19,386 bases of DNA from Mariprofundus sp. (GTDB taxonomy: Bacteria > Pseudomonadota > Zetaproteobacteria > Mariprofundales > Mariprofundaceae), in the NCBI GenBank assembly GCA_015485035.1, contig WFUI01000266.1, positions 1 to 19,386 of the forward strand, in the 5' to 3' direction. Below, piece by piece: positions 14,679-19,386 of this stretch. Within the stretch, counting starts at the first letter, position 1. Each line of letters begins with the position of its first letter. The position numbers were made by a program, and so were the translations under genes. The notes beneath the pieces were generated by a model. The model saw only the letters and a list, made by a program, of their open reading frames with translations, had not been told where the DNA came from and searched no databases.

Positions 14679-15910
14679 TAGTGCGTCTGTTCTTCGGTTG
14701 CCTCATCATTGACGGCATCACTGGTGGCATCCCGTATCCACAGGCGCAGCCCGTCCCATTGACGGCTGATCCATGATGCCTGATCGACGGCACGTGCAGC
14801 CACCATCGGGAAAGACCGGATCACCTTGCCATCACTGTCCTTGCTGCCGATAACGGCATCGATACTGCCCAGTTTCTGGTTTTTCCGGATCGGAGCCTTC
14901 AGTGGAGATTCATAGCGCAACCGGAAGGACAACGAGGATTCACTACCTTTGGGAATAGTGACCCAGATCGGCAAAGCCGGTTTCAGCCAGACATGATTCT
15001 CGGTACCTTCGAATACTTCCACCTGACGGCGTATATCACGTTCGGAAGGGCGCAAGGTGGTGAAATTCCTGAATCCGAATTTAAGCAGTGTTTTCGTTTG
15101 CTGGGCGCGTGCCCGATCGGATTTTGTGCCAAATACCGCAGCGATGAAGCGGGTGGTATCTTTTTCAGCCGAGCCGACCAGACAGTAACCGGCTTCCTGG
15201 GTATGTCCGGTTTTGATGCCATCAGCTTCCGGCAGACTCCATAGCAGGCGATTGCGATTGGGCTGGGTGTGATTGTCAAAGGTGTAGTCTTTTTCCTTGA
15301 ATATTTTGAACTGTTCCGGGAAATCACGCCACAGGGCTGCACCGATAATAGCCATATCCATGGCTGAACTATAGTGGTTCTCGGTCGGAAAACCGGTGGC
15401 ATTGACAAAGTGGCTGTGCAACATACCCAGTTCACGGGCCTTGTCATTCATGCGCTCGGCAAAGGCTTCTTCTGAACCATCCATATGTTCGGCAAGTGCA
15501 ATACAGGCATCATTGCCGGACAGCGTTGCGATGCCATGCAGCAATTCCTCGACTTTCGGATGCATACGCGGTTCGATGAACATCGTACTGCCACCGATTT
15601 TCCAGGCTTTATTGCTTACCGAAACACGCGTTTCCGGATCCAGACGTCCCTTTTTAATGGCCTCGAAGGCAAGGTATAAGGTCATCATTTTGGTTAAGCT
15701 GGCCGGGGGCAGTTCCAGGTCGGCATTGTGTTCGGCAATAATTTGTCCGGAACGGGCATCAATCATGGCCCATGATTTGGCATCAATGGGCGGTGATTTG
15801 GGCCATGTGGCTGCCTGTGCAGTGACTGACAGCAAAAGCGCTATGCATAGCGGAATGATGACTGGAAAAATCCTTGTATGTGTTCTGTCCGTAACTGAAT
15901 TGATTACCAT
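14678..15910 (-). CDS. dacC: D-alanyl-D-alanine carboxypeptidase (PBP5/6 family)
   Basis: Removes the terminal D-alanine from peptidoglycan pentapeptides in the periplasm. It has a signal peptide (about 12-33, ending AQA). The three active-site motifs of an S11 serine peptidase are SLTK (Ser71, Lys74), SGN (131-133) and KTG (233-235). A PBP5 C-terminal beta domain (about 280-370) precedes an amphipathic tail (SRQWDGLRLWIRD) that anchors such proteins to the membrane. The start at 15910 is set by GAGGAGG seven bases upstream; the frame extends to an ATG at 15940 inside the previous gene, without a ribosome site. Its stop is created at the edge of the MITE-like element, so the extreme C-terminus may differ from the ancestral one. 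The symbol dacC is chosen over dacA only tentatively. Confidence 0.93.
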   Translation of the reverse strand: MVINSVTDRTHTRIFPVIIPLCIALLLSVTAQAATWPKSPPIDAKSWAMIDARSGQIIAEHNADLELPPASLTKMMTLYLAFEAIKKGRLDPETRVSVSNKAWKIGGSTMFIEPRMHPKVEELLHGIATLSGNDACIALAEHMDGSEEAFAERMNDKARELGMLHSHFVNATGFPTENHYSSAMDMAIIGAALWRDFPEQFKIFKEKDYTFDNHTQPNRNRLLWSLPEADGIKTGHTQEAGYCLVGSAEKDTTRFIAAVFGTKSDRARAQQTKTLLKFGFRNFTTLRPSERDIRRQVEVFEGTENHVWLKPALPIWVTIPKGSESSLSFRLRYESPLKAPIRKNQKLGSIDAVIGSKDSDGKVIRSFPMVAARAVDQASWISRQWDGLRLWIRDATSDAVNDEATEEQTH

Positions 15911-16806
15911 TGCCAATCCTCCTCGGGTTGGGTGTTCCATGTAAGTGTATCCGGCAGGGCCGGTTGATCTGGTGTGGGTTGATCCGGTGTATTTATGGTT
16001 AATTTTTCGGCGTGCAACATTAAACGCGAATGTTCCTTTCCGCCATAGCGTATATCACCGAGAATCGGGCAGCCTGAAGCGGCAAGATGTACGCGCAACT
16101 GATGGGTTCTGCCGGTATGCGGAATCAGGCTGATTAATGCCCTGTTACCCCGGCGCTCAATGACCTGTGCATCAGTTTCACAGGCCCGGCCTTGTTCGGA
16201 GACATGGAACCGGCCCCGTTGATCGCGTTGTTTTCCAATCGCCAGTGTAATGTGGCGTGTTTCCCATGTCGGTGCCGGGTCGACGACGGCCAGATACTGT
16301 TTGGATGTCCAGCTGTGCCAGTTCTTCTGTAATAATTGCAGCAGGGCAGGACTGCCGGAAAACAGCATCAGTCCGGAGGTGCCACGATCAAGTCGGTGCA
16401 CCGGCCGCAGGTCGGATGACTGTTGAGGGGACAGTTCCAGATGTCTGGCCAGCTCATCAGGCAACGTGCCGCGACTGCGATGCAGGGCTTCCTGAGCATA
16501 TTGACCGCTGCGTTTGTGGATCAGGTAGAGTGGCGGTTGTTGCCAGATCAGTTGATCGGCAGTGAAGGGAACCAGTTGTTCGCCGTCCAGCAGGATAACA
16601 CGCAGGGCATCACCGCTTTTTAGTGTTCGTCCGGCTGTTCGGCAGCGTTTTCTGTTCAGGTAAACGCCGCCTTCATCAATGGCTCGCCGGCTTCTGCGAC
16701 GAGAAAGTTGTAACAGCTCAGCCAGCGCCTGATCGAGCCGCATGCCATGTTGCGGTTTGCCTGCCATGGTACGCAGATCCTGATAGTTTAAAGGTTGCCT
16801 TTTCAT
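15904..16806 (-). CDS. RluC/RluD-family 23S rRNA pseudouridine synthase
   Basis: A 300-residue RluA-family synthase. An S4 RNA-binding domain at about 22-75 (MRLDQALAELLQLSRRRSRR) is followed by the catalytic domain with Asp140 in PVHRLDRGTSGLMLF and the later IPHTGRTHQLRVHLA and GCPILGDIRYGG. The motif normally reading as NKPxG just after the S4 domain is IHKRSGQ here, so its target uridines are uncertain. The start at 16806 lies just after the LOG stop; the longer frame from 16878 would overlap that gene by 65 bases with an atypical N-terminus. Its TAA overlaps the dacC start by seven bases. A DQPTPDQP repeat marks the C-terminal tail. Confidence 0.88.
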   Translation of the reverse strand: MKRQPLNYQDLRTMAGKPQHGMRLDQALAELLQLSRRRSRRAIDEGGVYLNRKRCRTAGRTLKSGDALRVILLDGEQLVPFTADQLIWQQPPLYLIHKRSGQYAQEALHRSRGTLPDELARHLELSPQQSSDLRPVHRLDRGTSGLMLFSGSPALLQLLQKNWHSWTSKQYLAVVDPAPTWETRHITLAIGKQRDQRGRFHVSEQGRACETDAQVIERRGNRALISLIPHTGRTHQLRVHLAASGCPILGDIRYGGKEHSRLMLHAEKLTINTPDQPTPDQPALPDTLTWNTQPEEDWQW

Positions 16807-16813
16807 ATCCGGT

Positions 16814-17359
16814 TTACTGGCGGGTGTGAAGTGCATCCAGCACATCCTGATGGGAGTGACAGATCCGGATGGTTTCAAATGCTCTGTCGGTCGACAATAT
16901 CAGTTGTTCGGAGAGGGTGCTTACAATCGGTTGCCACATGTCACCATATAATAACAGCGGACGTGGCTCAAGCACATGAATCGCAAGCAGATCCCAGGTC
17001 ATGGACAGTTCCGCCAGCGTGCCCAGGCCACCCGGCAATACCAGCCAGGCCTGAGCCTGTTCAATCATGACACCCATTCGTTCAAAAAAATTGCGGGCGC
17101 GGATTTCTTCGCTGAATGTATTGTCAGGGGGGGTCGGGAAACGCTCCAGGGTAATGCCGCGAATATGAGCGCCTCCGGTGTGCATACCTTCAGAAAATGC
17201 AGCCATCATACCCTGATGACCACCGGTGATGCCATCCCAGCCGGACAGCGCTATTTTTCCGGACAGCTCGAACACATCCCGATAAACAGCCGCCTCGGAT
17301 CCGATCCGGGATGAGCCGAAAGCAGCAATGCGTGGTCGTATGTTGGCAGGCGCGTTCAT
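16814..17359 (-). CDS. LOG-family (TIGR00730) nucleoside 5'-monophosphate phosphoribohydrolase
   Basis: A 181-residue Rossmann-fold protein of the LOG family. The two signature motifs are GGHQGMMAAFSEG (about 61-73) and PGGLGTLAEL (about 109-118), which bind the nucleotide phosphate and carry the catalytic Glu. Characterised members cleave the N-glycosidic bond of AMP or cytokinin nucleotides to free the base and ribose 5-phosphate. Bacterial substrates vary and this one is unknown. It overlaps the rlpA stop by four bases and is followed by the pseudouridine synthase. Confidence 0.88.
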   Translation of the reverse strand: MNAPANIRPRIAAFGSSRIGSEAAVYRDVFELSGKIALSGWDGITGGHQGMMAAFSEGMHTGGAHIRGITLERFPTPPDNTFSEEIRARNFFERMGVMIEQAQAWLVLPGGLGTLAELSMTWDLLAIHVLEPRPLLLYGDMWQPIVSTLSEQLILSTDRAFETIRICHSHQDVLDALHTRQ

Positions 17360-18198
17360 TGAATGACAACCATCGGTTTCTGAAAGCCTTTGTGTTGCAA
17401 CGACAGGATTATTTGTTCCATGTTGGTTGTATCCTCAAACGGCCCCATCCGTACCCGATACAGTGTTTTTCCGGATAGATTGATTTCTGTAGCGCGGATG
17501 GTGGGAAAATGCGCTTTCAATGTATTCTGCAGGCGGATGGCATTATCTTTGGAGCTGAATGCGCCAAGCTGAATAAACATTTTACCAGGCAAGGGCGAAA
17601 CTGTGGGCGCCGTGGTTGTCCGGCCTGAAGCGGATGTGTGCAGTCCATGTGGCTGCTTGGCGGTTTTGAATGGCGCATCCATGGCCGGTATGTCGGCTGT
17701 TTTCGGAGCAGGCATATCCAGTGTCTGCACGCGCACATGCGCTGTTCCCCGCGCAGCATAACCGAGTTGTTTTGCTGCGGCGTATGACAGGTCAATCAGA
17801 CGTTCCTTGACGAATGGCCCGCGATCATTGACGCGCACAATAACAGAACGCCCGTTTTCCAGATTGGTGACACGTACCAGGGTAGGCAATGGCAGGGTTT
17901 TATGGGCGGCAGAGAGCGCATGCATATCATATGTTTCGCCATTGGCTGTGTGTTTGCCATGAAAATCACGTCCGTACCATGATGCGATACCGGTCTCATC
18001 GTAGGCGGTTTCATCCGCTACGGGTTTGTACCAGCGGCCACCGACCTTGTACGGGTTTCCCACCTTGTGAATGCCACCCTTGCCATCGGGCAAATGTGCG
18101 TGGCCGGTTGTCGGCCTGTCAGGCAAGGGTTCGGGCAGCTTCTTCGAACAGCCTGCGGTAACGGCTATCAGCATGGACAGCAATAAGGTGGCGATCAA
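17356..18198 (-). CDS. rlpA: RlpA, septal-ring lytic transglycosylase lipoprotein
   Basis: A 280-residue lipoprotein: signal with lipobox TAGC (Cys17), a double-psi beta-barrel domain (about 68-160: ETGIASWYGRDFHGKHTANG, then LVRVTNLENGRSVIVRVNDR and GPF, the catalytic region), a variable linker, and a C-terminal SPOR domain (about 205-280, MFIQLGAFSSKDNAIRL). SPOR domains bind denuded glycan at division sites. In Pseudomonas RlpA is a lytic transglycosylase that cuts such glycan. The gene overlaps the mltB stop by four bases (ATGA). In many Proteobacteria rlpA, mltB and dacA/dacC cluster, as here. Confidence 0.96.
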   Translation of the reverse strand: MIATLLLSMLIAVTAGCSKKLPEPLPDRPTTGHAHLPDGKGGIHKVGNPYKVGGRWYKPVADETAYDETGIASWYGRDFHGKHTANGETYDMHALSAAHKTLPLPTLVRVTNLENGRSVIVRVNDRGPFVKERLIDLSYAAAKQLGYAARGTAHVRVQTLDMPAPKTADIPAMDAPFKTAKQPHGLHTSASGRTTTAPTVSPLPGKMFIQLGAFSSKDNAIRLQNTLKAHFPTIRATEINLSGKTLYRVRMGPFEDTTNMEQIILSLQHKGFQKPMVVIQ

Positions 18199-19265
18199 TC
18201 GACTGCGAATGTTTTTCTCTCCAGCATGGCAGCAATTTCAGTCACGGCCATGGCGTAATTAAATGATGGATTATAACGCATAATGACATAGAAATTAAAG
18301 TGTACCAGGGCCAGTTGTTTACCCCGGGCGGTTTCCATTTCAATGATGCTCACCTTGTCGTCGTTTTGCCAGGGTTGGGGGATGGCATTGAAAATTCCGG
18401 GCATGGAGGTGCGCAATTTGCTCAGGCTTACCCAGTGCTCCAGTTTTCCCCTGGCTATTTTTTGCCACTCACGATTCAGTTTTGTGCCGATCGGCAGCCA
18501 GTAAGCCGAGGGGCGGTTGAACTGCCAGTGATGTTGGTGGAAATAATTGGCGATGCTGCCAATGATATCAGCCGGGGAATGGAATACATCGCGAATGCCG
18601 TCACCATCTTCATCGACAGCATATTGGCGGAATGATGTGGGAATAAACTGGATCGCTCCGAAAGCCCCGGCATAAGAGCCTTTGAGTTCTTCCAGGCTGA
18701 ATTTATCCCGGCGGCTGATTTCAATAATGGCAGCCAGTTGTTTACGGAAGAATTCGGCACGGCGCGGAAAACCTGTAGACAGCGTATAGAGCGAATCCAG
18801 CACGGGTTGTTTGCCATGCATTGTTCCGAAACGGGTCTCAATGCCGAGAATGGCGGCAATGATCTCGGCATCAACCTGATATTTCTGTTCAATACGGGCA
18901 AAAACGGCGGCATGCTGTTCGAGATATTTACGTCCCTTGTCCTGCATATTCTGTTTGACGAACAGCGGGCGGTAAGTGGCATAGGGTTTGGCTTCCCATT
19001 GCCCGTTCATGCGTTTGATGATTTTGGGTCGAAACGTGGCGCGTTTCAGAATCACGCGAATTTCATTGGCCGGAATACCTGTTTCCGAGGCCAGTTGTTC
19101 AGCCAGAACCTGACGGCTGACATATTGTGTCCCATCCGGTGCTTTACTTGCAGCATGTGCCTGTATGGGTAAAAGCAGAGCGATACAACAGCAAAGCAGC
19201 CGTTGCAGTGATGTTTGCTGATACAGCAAGCCTGAATGTTTCTGGAAAGGGCCGGAAATATGCAT
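18195..19265 (-). CDS. mltB: MltB-type lytic murein transglycosylase
   Basis: A 356-residue exported enzyme that cleaves the MurNAc-GlcNAc bond with 1,6-anhydro ring formation. Signal peptide about 20-38 (CCCIALLLPIQAHA, no lipobox at the cleavage point, so probably soluble periplasmic). The catalytic Glu is at about 143 in ILGIETRFGTMHGKQPVLDS, the classic MltB motif. Further family stretches are AFGAIQFIPTSFRQYAVDED and FHSPADIIGSIANYF. The chosen ATG has weak ribosome-site support and the N-terminus before the signal is somewhat long, so the start may be later. It is the first recognisable gene of the right-hand operon. Confidence 0.95.
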   Translation of the reverse strand: MHISGPFQKHSGLLYQQTSLQRLLCCCIALLLPIQAHAASKAPDGTQYVSRQVLAEQLASETGIPANEIRVILKRATFRPKIIKRMNGQWEAKPYATYRPLFVKQNMQDKGRKYLEQHAAVFARIEQKYQVDAEIIAAILGIETRFGTMHGKQPVLDSLYTLSTGFPRRAEFFRKQLAAIIEISRRDKFSLEELKGSYAGAFGAIQFIPTSFRQYAVDEDGDGIRDVFHSPADIIGSIANYFHQHHWQFNRPSAYWLPIGTKLNREWQKIARGKLEHWVSLSKLRTSMPGIFNAIPQPWQNDDKVSIIEMETARGKQLALVHFNFYVIMRYNPSFNYAMAVTEIAAMLERKTFAVD

Positions 19266-19386
19266 GGCCGGATGTTAACTGTGAATGCGATCGACAGGTA
19301 GGGTGAAGTTATTTATCCTGTACAGATCAGCTGCCTTCCCGAAGCAGTCAGGGTCAGAATACGAATTCGCGTTTTTCCGGGATACC
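19266..19386. other. Window edge: no gene assigned
   Basis: On the minus strand the frame entering from the right edge has ten codons of common usage (GIPEKREFVF) and stops at TGA 19356-19354, so it may be the end of an upstream gene. Another frame stays open to TAA 19315-19313. Too short to name. A weak imperfect hairpin (CTGC TTC / GAA GCAG) lies near 19330-19350 without a T-run, so no terminator is called. Confidence 0.3.

Noticed and set aside
15911..15940. Longer N-terminus for the D-Ala-D-Ala carboxypeptidase (ATG at 15940)
   Set aside because: The ATG at 15910 has GAGGAGG at ideal distance and places the signal peptide normally.
16807..16878. Longer N-terminus for the pseudouridine synthase (ATG at 16878)
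   Set aside because: It would overlap the LOG gene by 65 bases and add residues unlike the family.
19328..19352. Hairpin before mltB as a terminator of the upstream gene
   Set aside because: Imperfect short stem with a bulge and no T-run on either strand.

Overview
The window looks like a chromosomal segment of a Gram-negative member of the Pseudomonadota. The support is a complete Kdo/LPS-transport block (kdsD-kdsC-lptC-lptA-lptB), ubiquinone factors (ubiX, ubiK), outer-membrane cell-wall lipoproteins (RlpA) and MltB, plus housekeeping genes hsp33, prfB, yajQ and comM. GC looks near 50%. The gene content fits a gamma- or zetaproteobacterium-like organism, but I cannot fix the species from sequence alone. 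No tRNA, rRNA, CRISPR array, prophage or intact insertion sequence was seen.

Layout. (1) Positions 1-7297, minus strand: a long envelope operon read from right to left: M23 endopeptidase, kdsD, kdsC, a 268-bp inverted-repeat-bounded element, lptC, lptA, lptB, ubiX, an SH3-like lipoprotein, ubiK, and the start of comM, which leaves the window at its left edge. (2) Positions 7435-11331, plus strand: yajQ, an EamA-type transporter, an unrecognised four-cysteine membrane-tail protein, prfB with its programmed +1 frameshift, and a 65-residue orphan protein. The orphan has its own CRP-like operator, TATAAT box, ideal Shine-Dalgarno and a textbook terminator. (3) Positions 11418-19265, minus strand: a second long operon of mostly overlapping genes: mltB, rlpA, a LOG-family gene, an RluC/D-type pseudouridine synthase, a D-Ala-D-Ala carboxypeptidase, a 163-bp inverted-repeat element, D-alanine aminotransferase, a HAD phosphatase and hsp33, followed by a YgjP-like metallohydrolase after a 54-bp gap.

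How the genes fit together. The right operon is centred on peptidoglycan: MltB and RlpA cut glycan strands, the carboxypeptidase releases D-alanine, and the aminotransferase can consume it. The left operon makes Kdo (KdsD, KdsC) and supplies LptC, LptA and LptB of the LPS export machine.

The most unusual observation is that each operon is interrupted by a small non-autonomous element (MITE-like) that seems to preserve translational coupling. In the first, an open frame with a good Shine-Dalgarno ends as TGATG exactly on the lptC start. In the second, an open frame starts inside the terminal repeat just after the dacC stop and ends one base before the aminotransferase start. The second most interesting locus is the orphan 65-residue gene with a CRP-type promoter.
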